Below the pieces are notes generated by a model. The model ran no database searches and had not been told where the DNA came from. It worked only from the letters and a program-made list of their open reading frames with translations. Below, one piece after another: positions 24,664-36,060 of a DNA stretch of 64,000 nucleotides. Within the stretch, counting starts at the first letter, position 1; every line of letters begins with the position of its first letter. This stretch comes from Linepithema humile (Eukaryota > Arthropoda > Insecta > Hymenoptera > Formicidae), in the NCBI RefSeq assembly GCF_040581485.1, contig NC_090128.1, positions 21,758,431-21,822,430 on the forward strand. The letters are read 5' to 3'. The translations under genes were made by a program, and so were the position numbers.

Positions 24664-25150
24664 GATTAAATTTTACGAAATTACTGCTATTATTAAAAAT
24701 GGATTCTTGCGACTACAAATCAATTGTTTTGTGCGCTTATTGAGCGTTTATTTTTATATAATAAATTTGTTTAAAAATAAAATTTCTTTGCTTCATTTAT
24801 CCGCAGTCTCATGATTTTTAGAGTTATATTATCATATTAAAATAACAACTGTCAAAAGATCTCGTCAACTGTGGCTAGTATGATAATTTAATGTGTCACA
24901 TGGTGAAAATGTTTAATTCAATACTTTTTAACGAGCACCGATACTTTTTCGTATCTACTTTATCAGTTTTTAGCATGCCAATGAATAATTCAAGCCATTA
25001 ATTGTAGTATTTATTATTTAATCTACTACGGTCGAAGTCCAATATTCTTGATCGTAAATTGCAGTTTTAGGTGCAGAAACGTGATAGACAATGGATATAA
25101 TTGTCTTCCTATCTAAATTCAAAATGCAACGCATCACTTTTATTTCGCGT
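24664..25150. other. Intergenic, no gene seen
   Basis: 3' flank of the glycine-rich gene, with its AATAAA at 24760, and AT-rich spacer. Confidence 0.4.
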
Positions 25151-25154
25151 TAAA

Positions 25155-25307
25155 ATTGACATTCTTATTTCCGTTTAGATATTAAACGTTTCGAACAAAG
25201 TATGATGCGTCATGAGATCTCATAGACAAAAATCGCCGATGACGTCTCATGACGCATCATGCTTTATTCGAAAAACTTGATATCTAAACGGAAATAAGAA
25301 TGTCAAT
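25155..25307. repeat. Long hairpin (153-bp inverted repeat)
   Basis: Arms of about 70 bases are nearly complementary: attgacattcttatttccg at the left pairs with its complement at the right end. The pairing continues through tttagatat, cgaa-aaag and atgatgcgtcatgaga. The loop is about 20 bases (agacaaaaatcgccgatg). It ends about 190 bases before the TATA box of the next gene. It may be a small foldback transposon or a transcribed hairpin; no TSD was clear. Confidence 0.65.
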
Positions 25308-25497
25308 CTTGACAATATAAAATGCAACAATGTATAATAATGTATAGATAATAATGGTTAAATCAATGCGTGTTAACGTAACTTCGCACTTTTGATACAC
25401 AGTGATATATTTGTCGTTTATTCTCCGCCGGATGTTTCCGTTTAATGTTTTGCAAAACATTGCACACGCAAGTGCCTTTGTTCATACTAACGGTGCC

Positions 25498-25504
25498 TAT
25501 AAAA
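25498..25504 (+). promoter_or_regulatory. TATA box of the gene at 25574
   Basis: tataaaa in the context gcctataaaacggg, followed by an initiator-like tcatta near 25528, about 45 bases before the ATG. Confidence 0.6.
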
Positions 25505-25573
25505 CGGGTCCGTCCATTAGATGGTCTCATTAGAGTTTCATTTATCGAAGCAAGTTCGACAAGCAGCCGGACA

Positions 25574-26918
25574 ATGAAAATAAAATTCCTCGTGATTATA
25601 TTTGCTACTATCATAATTGCAGTAAGTTCTTTATATTATATTTTTGTGTCTCGTCTATCTTTTCAATTATTATTTAAACGTAAATTCTCATATTGAATAT
25701 AAATTTATTTAAATATCAATTCTAGTTAATGCCGATAATATGCATAACTATAAAAATTTCGCTTTCAGGCGCAATGCCGCTCCGTTACGCCTCCAAATGC
25801 AGGAGATGTAGGTAGGATTTGCATGTTTCATTTACATAAATATTAGAGATTAAGTATTCACACTTTTGATGATATGTATCATGCAAGCAATTTGTGTCGT
25901 AATTATTTGATTAGAGAAGCAAAGCGCGGCTTGCATCTTACATCGAAGTGCGCGCATACACCGAGATACAAGTCAAGATGCACCTTCATCGAATCGGGTA
26001 GAGATTACTGCTTCGCGTAACTCTTTGATTTTAACAGACGAGAAGACTCTTGTTAACACGCCGAAGCAATTGAAAGAGCTGATTTCGTCGTATGAAGAGT
26101 ATTTCGCAAAGCTCATAAACTTTGTCTTAAAAATTAGCAAAAATAAGGATAATAATGAACAAGAGGTCGGTACATTGTAATATACATATATAACCAGATA
26201 ATAAGAAATAATTATGTAATATATTTAATTATGATTAGTGTAGTATTTCAGTTAAATAAGCACATTGTATTTCAGATACAATTTTTAAATCGATTAACCT
26301 TGCTCATTGAAGAAATTACTAAAGACTTGTCAAAAGTAAAGAATATGCACGCTAAGCTTGACAACGATACGGACTCTACTTTGCAGGCATCGAGTAGCAA
26401 ACCGACGATGAGGAATGTTTATAATGTAAAAGATCTAATCAATACTATAAAGGAAATTGATATTGTTTATCAAAATGGAGAGATTACTGACGAGCATATT
26501 CGCATCAGTAAGTAGCCAAAAATTTTTAGCAAGATACGTTGTTACATATAAAAGTAGTATAACATTAAATACATCAATAGAAAATTATAAATAGCAGATT
26601 ACAAAAGTGATTTAAAAATTTATAGAACGCGCCACTGAAGGATATAAAGACGTTTTGTCTTTTGCAACGTCGGAAGAACAAATAAGTGATATGCTTGATA
26701 TTCAACGTCAACTATTGCAAATTCGGAAATGTTTGGACAAATTATGCAAGTAAGATTTTGAAGAAAAATTAAATACAGACTGCAGCGCTAATATATTGGC
26801 TAAATAAAATAATTTATTTTGGTGTTTCAGAAAACATCATCTGACAATTACTTCGGAAGTAAATTCCGATAATGACATTTCTTCCGTCAGTGAATCAAAT
26901 AAAGTATCGATTACATAA
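25574..26918 (+). CDS. Secreted helical orphan protein, 220 aa, six exons
   Basis: Exons 25574-25621, 25769-25811, 26038-26165, 26276-26507, 26626-26749 and 26831-26918 splice cleanly (phases 0, 1, 0, 1, 2) into one frame. The first exon encodes only the leader (MKIKFLVIIFATIIIA), and exon 2 adds AQCRSVTPPNAGDV. The body is rich in Lys, Glu, Leu and Ile with heptad-like hydrophobic spacing (TPKQLKELISSYEEYFAKLI; FLNRLTLLIEEITKDLSKVK), then a polar linker (STLQASSSKPTM), another helical block, and a block with two cysteines (IRKCLDKLCK). The acidic/serine end is NDISSVSESNKVSIT. AATAAA overlaps the stop region at 26919-26924. It looks like an extracellular all-helical protein, perhaps a binding or carrier protein; its two close cysteines do not fit the odorant-binding pattern. 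Two damaged loci at 34401 and 36061 have similar leader-only first exons. Confidence 0.8.
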
Positions 26919-29600
26919 AATAAACACACTGAAGAGAAAAGCTAAGACGCATTATTCTAGTAAAGATTTAATATAAAATGTATGAATAGTAGTAATTAAA
27001 TTTTAATATATATTTTCTCTGTAATACACGTATAAAAAATATAAAAGATGTATTTTAATGATGTATTAATAAATAAATTTCAATCTTAATTATGAATGTA
27101 TTATATTAGAAATACCACCTCAAATAATATGGACACAAAGTAAATAAACAATTTTATAATAAAATTAAAAAAAATATATGTATTATTTAAATTGCTTAAT
27201 TTTTGTTTATATTCTAGTAACTTGTGTATCTCGTCATTATATGTTGAATATTCATTTATCTATGCGATGTATTTATTCGATCTGTTGCTAGCGATGTGTT
27301 TTTCAACCTCGTTATTTGATACGTTTGGTCGATAAAACATAGTCGCTGCTGACGACGAAGTCCTCATCGCGACAGAAGCACTCTTTTGTTATTAATTGGT
27401 AAGTTTTTTCCGATTTAGTCAAACTTGTCGATCATGCTAAACTCATTCTAAACAAATAAGGGTCAGTGAATTTGGTGTGATAATCTTTCGTCAGATTTTA
27501 ATGTTCCAAATCATTTCCATATGGCAGAAGAGACACACAATGATGATCAAAGCCATTCGCAAAATTTCCGTGCTCTTGTTGCAGTAATAATTTTTTAGCG
27601 ATGATGACTTTTTAATTAACTAAATGGGCTGCTGTTATTTGCAATTGTTTATACTACATATATTTCTATCCAGAATAAAATATTTTATATTTTGCTTAAC
27701 TTTATTTTATTATCAATTTCCGCGTTTCTAATTAACAGATCTACAAAATTTTGAATAATAAAATATATCTTATTATAGCTTTTTAGATAACGCAAATTTT
27801 CAAATTTATTAAGCTTTTTAATAGAATAACATGAATTACCTGATATTATATTCTACAAAGTCTGAAAAACTGACGCTTATATCAGTAATTACAAGCTGGT
27901 ATATTTTTGATCAATGTCTGTAGATTAAAGTGAGATTTATATGTATATGTGCTACGTGAATCATGCACTAGAACTTACAAAAGTTAAATTGAGAATCTAT
28001 AGTTTGCGAACAAAAGCGTCGATCATTATCGCCGTACGATCTAATTTGCTCCACTACTATTGTTTTCGTTTCTTATTAGCTAGAATCCTAGAAATAGCAC
28101 TTATTGGTAGTCACTTTATTAAACTCACGTATATTAAAATATATAAAAAGTAAATAAAAACTTTATAGTTTGCAGCTGTAACAAAACATTTTTGCATAAA
28201 CAAATAGTAAAAAATAAAATAAGTAAAAAAATGGTAATCAAGAAAGATATATGGCACGTAATAATGCGAGAAAATTGAAGAAATTTTACTTTAACATTAT
28301 GCTTTTAGAATTGCATTTTCATGTTATAAATTGTCTTCTTGCGTTTACCAGAGCAATTGTCAAGGCATGCACATTGTTAAGAATGATTACTTCAGATAAG
28401 ACATACATTATTCAAAATAATGGTTCTTTTAAAGAGTTCCATCTTATATGTCAAGCGTTTTATTATCATTTGTATAAATTTCACGTTTAAAAGTGCTTGT
28501 TGAAATACAAAAGATTTAAGTATGTGTCATTATCTGAGATCGATCTCTTCTTTTGACTAAAATAATTATACGCAGATACATATTATTTACATTTGAAGAT
28601 ATGCCATTAAAGTTTGAAGTTGCTTTTTAATTAAGAAATGAAAAAAACATGTGTTTAATTTGCAAAATAATTATATATAATTTTTGAGAAACAGAAATAT
28701 ATTCAAACAAATTTCCTTCTGAAGTTTCTTTAATTTTTTTACATTCCTTGCGTGTTAAGCTCATGCAAATTCTAAATAAAATGTGCCAGTTGCCTTGTGT
28801 CGGACATATATATGGCGTGTGCTATTTTCCTAATGAGCAAAGTTTTACACTTTATTTCACAAAACGTTTGCGAAACATGAACTTTCTACAATGTATAAAA
28901 TCTATTACATGGAAGACATGATATTTCATATGTAATACAATTTGAACTGTTTGCAATGTGCGATGTAAATCACACTATCATAAATCTCAGTTTGTTTTCC
29001 TATGCAAATTGTATCTCCTTTCTCCGTGCATGCAGCCCAAGTTAAACGCCCATAAGTGTGCGATCTAAATTCATTGGAATGTTATTTGTGCCACGAAAAT
29101 GCATACAAGATTTATTCACGAACAAATCAACTAACGTTATAGAGAAATTATGCAAATGCGATCATAAATAATAATAATAATAATTTAGTCGCACAAGAGA
29201 AAGACAATCTTTTGAGTCATAAATGGCTATACACAATTTTCGGCAATTCTCCTTGAAAAAAAAGAGCCGCCGCCCTCCTCAAATTATTTCTTATCGATCA
29301 ATCGACTTGAACGGCTATATCGGTCCGTGGTAACGGTCTCTATTTTCATACATTTTTTCCCATTTATATTAAGCGGATTTGCATTTTTATTAGAATCGCG
29401 GTAATTACCTTATTTAAGGCAACATTGGAGCAGCAATAAGAAAAATCTTGCCGTACAATTGTCTACGCAATTATTTTAATCCTATCAATATTGTCGTCAT
29501 AATTTATTGTCACATCGCGAAATATTATCTATTTGATAATATACAAGTTTAATTTTTAAAATACAAAAAAAAAAGATTTCAATTAATTAGAAAACTTTCA
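26919..29600. other. Intergenic, no gene supported
   Basis: AT-rich spacer. Frames at 27941-28153 and 28251-28490 have ordinary AT-rich chance composition. The sequence near 27300-27400 is less AT-rich but not coding by eye. An acceptor-like ctttcag ends at 29600, just before the calaxin start, so a 5' noncoding exon of calaxin may lie in this stretch. Confidence 0.35.
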
Positions 29601-29614
29601 GTCACTGAACCGTG

Positions 29615-31063
29615 ATGTCTGAACGACGTAGCGTCACGCCAACGGGCGGAGTTCAGCCGGGCGTCGGCGTCGGCGTCGGCGCTGAGCGTCCCGCCGGTAT
29701 AAGCGTCCGTGCCGGCGCGACGCTCATGAAGAGCGTTTCTATATTCCTGACGAGCGGTCGCAAAGCGTCCGTGAACTCGAAGCGGCAGATCTCCGCCGCG
29801 TCTGGCAAAGCCGAGCCGAGAAGAAGACGTCGCAGAAAGATGCCGGAAGGCGGAGGCGCTAGGAACTCCGCGTATATCATCAAAGTGATCGAGTCCCTTA
29901 AAAAAAAGACGAGATTTTCCAGGCGAGTTCATAAAAACACATCAATTATAATTATATTTTTACAATTAAATGTTAAAGACTTGATTTTTTTAACCACCGG
30001 TTGCGTGAAACAAATTATTTCAATTAGGGTGGAGCTGGATAATCTCTGCAAGCTTTACAAGAAGTTAACTAGCAATTCTAGTCAACAAGTTGAACAATCA
30101 GCATCTATCGGTAAAAAGCCGCAATCGAGGTCAGTTATCGAGGTAATTAAACTACTTGCAGTCAACAATTAACTGATGCTGTAAATCTCTAAAAAAAGTA
30201 TATAAATTGTTAATTAATACAGATTACAAACATTTTAAAAATTATCTTGAACTCATTATTCAGGGAATCGATAGAACAATTTTTCGAGAACTTCTTCACA
30301 ACACATTTCACGTAATCACAGAAGACTCTCTGGTGGAGCGTTTATTCTGTTGTTGGGACCGCGAGATCGAAGGTGTTATCAGACTGGAACCGTGGATCAT
30401 AGGACTAGATGTGTTCTTGCGGGGTAGCTTGCGTGACAAAATCACTTTTTGCTTTCGCGTGTACGATTTGAACAACGATGGATATATCACAAAGGATGAA
30501 ATTTTCCAATTACTCAAGTAAAAATATTTAATATTTTAGATACTTAAGTTACGTAGAAAAATTAGATAGCGGTTAACAAAAAGCTTATAAAACGTTATCT
30601 ATAACAATGATGTATAAAAAAAATAAGCCAAAGTAAAAATTATCAAAATAACAATCGCCAACAACTGCAGGTACAATCCGTCCCAATCTTTAACGACAAC
30701 GCTAAATATTTAATATGTTAGCAATGCTGCTTTTATTTATTATACAACAATTGCGACATATACAAAAAACGTTCTATTAAATTTATTATAATATTAATTT
30801 CAAAGTAGAATAATATACATTTTGCCATTTATATTTCTAGAAATTGCTTGATAAAGCAACCCGGTGAAGAGGATCCGGACGAAGGAGTGAAAGATTTATC
30901 GGAACTGGCTTTAAAGAAACTCGACGTCGATCACGATGGCAAAATATCATTTCGAGATTACGAGACCGCGATCAAAGAAGAACCCTTACTACTGGAAGCA
31001 TTCGGACAGTGTTTGCCTACTGAAGAAAGCTGCGCATCCTTTTTGACGACTCTTCAACCTTAA
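29615..31063 (+). CDS. Calaxin (EF-hand calcium-binding protein, EFCAB1 type)
   Basis: Exons 29615-29922, 30028-30142, 30264-30517 and 30841-31063 give 299 residues. The C-terminal two thirds match the calaxin/EFCAB1 family: IDRTIFRELLHNTFHVITED, GLDVFLRGSLRDKI, canonical loop DLNNDGYITKDE, then KQPGEEDPDEGVKDL, second canonical loop DVDHDGKISFRD and the family-typical LLLEAFGQCLP. A first, degenerate hand is DREIEGVIRLEP. In the known family calaxin is an axonemal calcium sensor that binds outer-arm dynein of cilia and sperm flagella. Odd points: residues 1 to about 95 are an Arg/Ser/Gly-rich extension with GVGVGVG from a GTCGGC repeat, longer than usual; and intron 1 uses a GC donor (tccag then gcgagt). 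AATAAA lies at 31107-31112. The start chosen is the first in-frame ATG after an acceptor-like site; a downstream ATG is possible. Confidence 0.85.
30543..30707. repeat. Dispersed repeat, copy 1 (in calaxin intron 3)
   Basis: Similar to 33796-33952 in the same orientation. Shared blocks include ttatctataacaatgatgta, gtaaaaattatcaaa, gccaacaactg and aatctttaacga. Copies differ by scattered substitutions and an indel near cgtccc. The nature of the repeat is unknown; it is noncoding. Confidence 0.6.
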
Positions 31064-31800
31064 AAATACGCAAACTCATCTATGCTTCTAAAGATTGTTA
31101 TCGCATAATAAAGATTTTATTCAATACACAAAACATCTTTAATCATTGATATCAATTATTTAAAATAATATAAAGATATACATTTATTGTATCAATTATT
31201 TCGCTCTAACAACCGCGACGGCTCGATTGCTTTTTTTTCTCCAAAACTTCTATTATATCACACTATTAGCATTTATCGATATGTGTAAGAAATAGTTCAA
31301 TTAAATACTTGTATGTGTGATTGAGCAGAAAATGTACAAATATATCAATTACTATAACATGACGTTGAGATATTTTATTAAATCTTTTGTGCTTGTCAAC
31401 GAGAACTTATTTGCAATTAATGATCGATGGAAAACAAACGATTTATTATATGTAATAAATTTATTTTATAAACGTCAAAAAGATATTTTTTATATACTTA
31501 CTTTTATTATCTTTCTGATTTTGCGAGAAAATCAATTGATCGCAAATAACAAACCAGAACAGATTCGGTTGTCCGCTTTGATTAGTTTTATGGATGTAAT
31601 CACGACGGTGAACTTTTATTATAATCAGCAATTTTTGAATTCAATTTTAAAACTCGCCATAAACATATATATAAAATATTCTGTATATTAAAAAATATAT
31701 TGTAGCTTAAATCTGAAATTTTATTTTATACTTCAATAATTAATATTAACTAATTATTATTGATTAATTATTAATATTAAAAACTATTAATTATTTACAT
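31064..31800. other. Intergenic, no gene supported
   Basis: 3' end of calaxin, then very AT-rich DNA. A 124-codon frame at 31317-31691 is made almost wholly of AT-rich codons (Ile, Tyr, Asn, Phe, Lys), has no domain, and is best read as chance. Confidence 0.4.
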
Positions 31801-31801
31801 A

Positions 31802-33680
31802 CACTCACCCGAAAAAAAAGCGGTACACTGAAAATGTGGGAAAAATTCATCAAATTTCAACTGACGATAACTTCGTAAATAATAAAGATAGAAAGTTCTA
31901 TAAAATATGGAAATGAAGCTAAAAATCTCTACTTTAAGAATCAATTTATTTCAATGTTGCAAAATAAATTTATTGAAAATGGCGGATGACAAAGCGCGAG
32001 CATGCAAAATTGAAAAATAATGGTTCGAGTTTGCGACAGTGCACGGTATAAACAAAAAATTGTAGCTTATTGGGATCAAAAGCGTACGAAAGTACAGAGT
32101 CTCCTCTTTAAAATGCTTTTTTATGCATCTCGATACGATGATTTTTCGCCGAGAGATTCGCATTTGAAGAAAAAGGCAGATTCTTACTTCAAATGCGAAT
32201 CTCTCAGCGAAAAATCATCGTATCAAGATGCATAAAAAAGCATTTTAAAGAGGAGACTCTGTACTTTCGTACGCTTTTGATCCCAATAAGCTACAATTTT
32301 TTGTTTATACCGTGCACCGTCGCAAACTCGAACCATTATTTTTCAATTTCGCATGCTTTTGCTTTGTCATCCGCCATTTTGGAGAAAATTGTTGCACATT
32401 ATTGCGTTATGAATTTTCGAACACTAGACATCCAAACTTTTAAAATGGTTTTTAAAAAATCCTGCTAGCTGTATTACGTGCCGAGATATTCAATTTTGAA
32501 CCAGACCGAATTGCAAGAATAAGAATTCCGTGGTCATCAGCTCCGCGGTATTTTAAAACTCCAAACTCTTCTTACGGTTGTAAGTGTCAATTCTGCTTTT
32601 AGCGTTACCCAGGATCAACGGCGTGGACGTGGCAGAAATCTGATCCCGTGTGTGTGTGTGTGTGCGTGCACCACTGGGATAAGGACCTCATGGCTCGTCA
32701 GGTCCACGATATTTAACGACTCCAAACCCTCCCGGTGGTGCGTGTACAATTGCGTGTGCGCGCGCGTATATTAATAATGGGTATGACCTCCTCGTGCGCG
32801 TATTACCTCATTCATGCGACGAGGTATACTCCTTATTAATGTTCTAATTTCAGACTGCGTAATGTCATTCCACTCTATTTCAAGAACTCTTCGAAGTTCT
32901 GGCAATGACTGAGGAGCAGGTATATGATTTCGTACTTTTCTGTTAATATTGTCCCATAGGTGTTCAATGGGATTTAAATCTGGACTCATTGCTGGCCATT
33001 CGAGTCGATTTATGCCAACTTCATCGCAGAAATCAAGCACTTTTCTCGCAATGTGCGGTTGAGCATAAACAAAAAGTCAGGGCGGAGAAATCACAAAAGA
33101 TCTGCAGACATCTCCTTCGGATGCAAAACAATTGATTGAAAAATAATGGTTCGAGTTTGCGACGGTGCACGGTATAAACAAAAAATTGTAGCTTATTGGG
33201 ATCAAAAGCGTACGAAAGTACAGAGTTTCCTCTTTAAAATGCTTTTTTATGCATCTCGATACGATGATTTTTCGCTGAGAGATTCGCATTTGAAGTAAGA
33301 ATCTGCCTTTTTCTTCAAATGCGAATCTCTCGGCGAAAAATCATCGTATCGAGATGCATAAAAAAGCATTTTAAAGAGGAGACTCTGTACTTTCGTACGC
33401 TTTTGATCCCAATAAGCTACAATTTTTTGTTTATACCGTGCACCGTCGCAAACTCGAACCATTATTTTTCAATTTTGCATGCTCGCGCTTTGTCATCCGC
33501 CATTTTCAATAAATTTATTTTGCAACATTGAAATAAATTGATTCTTAAAGTAGAGATTTTTAGCTTCATTTCCATATTTTATAGAACTTTCTATCTTTAT
33601 TATTTACGAAGTTATCGTCAGTTGAAATTTGATGAATTTTTCCCACATTTTCAGTGTACCGCTTTTTTTTCGGGTGAGTG
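31802..33680. mobile_element. Tc1-type element with long, nearly identical inverted arms
   Basis: The ends are inverted: cactcacccgaaaaaaaagc at 31802 and its complement ending at 33680, each flanked by TA (31800-31801, 33681-33682), the Tc1/mariner target duplication. The outer arms match base for base over at least 230 positions apart from one visible difference (gacagt versus gacggt), so the element is recent or its arms are kept alike by gene conversion. Each arm folds again on itself: a unit beginning atggttcgagtttgcgac occurs four times, at about 32019 (+), 32340 (-), 33147 (+) and 33460 (-). The middle holds a transposase remnant on the minus strand and diverged GC-richer sequence with a GT repeat (32649-32665). 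The catalytic gene is incomplete, so this copy is nonautonomous. Confidence 0.8.
32771..33040 (-). pseudogene. Tc1-family transposase, C-terminal fragment
   Basis: The minus-strand frame contains the Tc1-family hallmark RLEWPAMSPDLNPIEHLWD, whose glutamate is the third acidic residue of the DD34E triad, followed by the usual C-terminal helix region and ending GGHTHY-stop at 32771. The same frame extends upstream to about 33075 as YAQPHIARKVLDF, a worn form of the conserved stretch around the second aspartate. There the aspartate is no longer visible and the homology stops at the boundary with the inner hairpin. The N-terminal DNA-binding half and the first aspartate are absent, so this cannot encode an active enzyme. 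Confidence 0.8.
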
Positions 33681-33682
33681 TA

Positions 33683-34310
33683 CAATAAAAAATTTTAAAT
33701 TGTATATTTCCAAAAAATTAAGATCAATTAAAGAAATTTTCTATTAACAATTTTTGAATAAGAGTATGCGATATGATGAGTAAATGTTCTGAAAACTTAA
33801 GTTATAGAAAAATTATAAAAAAATTAAATAAAAAAATTAACAAAAAGCTTGTAAAAAGTTATCTATAACAATGATGTATAAAGAAAATAAACAAAAGTAA
33901 AAATTATCAAATTAACAATTGCCAACAACTGTAGGCAATCTTTAACGATAACGCCAATATATAAAATTATAATAGCGTTGAGCGATGAGTGAATGTTAAT
34001 TGTACAGTGCCAAATCAACATTTTTCATTATACAATTATGCCAATTTGACATTATGTAAATTAATCACAGCGACCATTGCTCGCGCACTTTGCGAAAGCT
34101 GTACTTACGGGCCGCCGCATTGCGTTCCAGATCCAAAACGCGTGCGGCTACGTTTGTCTGTAAACAGATGGTCCTTATCACGACGAACGACTACGAGCTA
34201 TCGCGTGAATTAAAAGACGCGAATTGCGTAGCATACTTGGCTTTTAATTTTTGCGCGATGTAATTCCTCGATATCGCGTGGAATAGCGCGAGCTCTGCTG
34301 TTCACCAGTA
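33683..34310. other. Spacer carrying the second dispersed-repeat copy
   Basis: AT-rich sequence right of the Tc1 element, including repeat copy 2 (33796-33952). From about 34070 the composition is GC-balanced and leads into the promoter of the locus at 34401. Confidence 0.45.
33796..33952. repeat. Dispersed repeat, copy 2
   Basis: Direct-oriented counterpart of 30543-30707, beginning acttaagttatagaaaaatt and ending gataacgcc. It starts 114 bases right of the Tc1 element, about 3.25 kb from copy 1. Confidence 0.6.
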
Positions 34311-34320
34311 GATTAACGCA

Positions 34321-34329
34321 TATAAAAAG
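34321..34329 (+). promoter_or_regulatory. TATA box of the locus at 34401
   Basis: tataaaaag, 80 bases before the ATG, with GC-balanced flanks as at the other secreted genes here. Confidence 0.55.
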
Positions 34330-34400
34330 TCGGTTTATGGTATATGCGTTCGCCGTTCGAGAAACAAGCGCAAGCCAAGTGTGGAATAACTAATTACGTT

Positions 34401-35349
34401 ATGAGATATTTGCTGATATTGTGTGCCACCCTTGTGGTGACCAGTGTTCAAGTAAGAATAAAACAAATGCATATGTCGTGAATTTAGCTACAAACTAAAC
34501 ACTAGTAACAGAAAAAGAGCAGATAATTATTATTAATATTATTAATCTTTTCGTAATAGCATAATAAAAGCAATCTAATTAGATTGACAATAATGTTTAC
34601 ATTCTTACTTGTGTGATAAGTTTTAAAGTATAAAAAAATTATACTGAACCGTTTAAAAACAATGTAATATTTGATAGTTAATAAACAATGTTAATAATTA
34701 TACACATTTTCCTAGACGCATCGGCAAACGTCTTCGAAAAGAGAGGTAAAAAAAAAAAATAAAACCAAGTCAATCTTTTTCGCAGTTATTCAAAATATCA
34801 TGGATAAAATTAAAAGTCACAAATATAACTATAATTTTCAGCCAAAAACAATTATTAAAAACAAAATCGTCAACGTTATCGTCAACCTGGATCCGCGGGA
34901 AGTAGCTGAAGAATTGTGGAAAAGGTGATGGAAGCTCGTCTGAGTAACGGCACCAGCCATATCACCAGCTCGAAAAGTGCCATTAGAGATCTCAAAAATA
35001 CAGTGCAGCCCATTTTATCATCCAGCAGAAGGGATGGAACATTGCCATCTGCTTTCCAAGTGGCAGGCCAATTCGATCAAATTACTCGCAGAGCGCTTAC
35101 CAGAGACACTTCAACCATAAATTCGTTGGACGAAGAGATATTAACAAGAGACATCGTGGCAGACATGATGTTCTGTCTGAAAATGTACATAATGTGTTAG
35201 TAACAATTCAAACAAAGATCGAAGAAGCGGACGCATCTACTAGAAAAACAATGCGCAGTCCTGTCACGATAAACAGTGACGAGCAAGAAGATTACGTGAA
35301 TATCAAAATTAAAATAAACAAAAACAATTTAATCAATGTACTTAATTAG
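34401..35349 (+). pseudogene. Secreted helical protein locus with two frame breaks
   Basis: Exon 1 (34401-34451) encodes the leader MRYLLILCATLVVTSVQ and ends in phase 0. Exon 2 (34716-34745) reads THRQTSSKRE. Exon 3 starts at 34842 (PKTIIKNKIVNVIVNLDPRE then VAEELWK) and meets a stop at about 34926. From about 34916 the adjacent frame carries on as VMEARLSNGTSHITSSKSAI and some 70 residues to DEEILTRDIVAD. Near 35160 a second shift moves to the frame reading HDVLSENVHNVLVTIQTKIE and ending with TAG at 35347-35349. The three pieces follow each other with no overlap in content and look like one protein of about 180 residues cut by two single-base indels. TATA box and splice sites are intact, so this is a young pseudogene or a consensus error. 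Its leader-only first exon matches the layout of the gene at 25574. Confidence 0.55.
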
Positions 35350-36060
35350 CTCGACGTTACTTTTTAATAAAAAGAAAATATCGCTCGGTTGCTAATGAAA
35401 AGAAAATAATATTTGCTAATTAATATCAAATCTCACCGAAACATATATTTATATATTATAGTTTTACATTAAACACAATACGCAAAAACAATATATATTT
35501 TAAAATAATGTTTTGTCGATTAATATTATTTGAATTATTTAATTAAACATTACGTTACATTTAGTAATAAGATTAGTATGCCTGTAAAAACAAATAGATA
35601 ATGTTTCTTAACGATTTTCTTTTCGGCAAATAATAAATAATATTAATATATGTATATGTCTGTGTCATATTTTATTTTAAATAGAAACTTGATGATTACT
35701 AGACCAAAAAAGAAATTTTGACATTTGTATTATTAATAAATTTTTATATATTTTTACGCTTAATTTATTTACCTTGATGAAAGCTCCAAGACATCGTAAT
35801 TTTACAGTTTACAGACCCCAATTAGTAGTATCGCCAAAAATAAATTGAATTATATACGTTCATTCACTATTTACGATTCTAGGTGTTCGTTATGCACTAG
35901 ATAGAATCAGTAATTTTTTTATTACACTTAAAAATAAACGACTTTTCATTTCAGTGTGACCGAGATTTTCTATATGAATACCAAGCAATTAAGTCAAGTC
36001 AAGAGTCAAGACGAATTTTGAAGTTCAACAGTTAACACATTGTTAACACATTGTTTGGCA
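35350..36060. other. Intergenic, AT-rich
   Basis: No gene seen. It ends with a short direct repeat (gttaacacattgttaacacattg, written here as two 11-base units, gttaacacatt) at 36030-36053, just before the next start. Confidence 0.4.

Noticed and set aside
29612..30172. 186-codon continuous frame through calaxin exons 1 and 2
   Set aside because: Reading through the 105-base intron inserts unrelated AT-rich codons. Splicing with the GC donor at 29923 restores the calaxin alignment, so the unspliced frame is not the product.
31317..31691. 124-codon frame with Ile/Tyr/Asn-rich product
   Set aside because: Composition is what AT-rich DNA gives by chance; no motif, no splice partner, no promoter.
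32020..33531. Repeated 70-90 codon frames beginning MVRVCD or MRISRRK
   Set aside because: They are the two strands of one inverted transposon unit, not separate genes; no transposase motif is in them.
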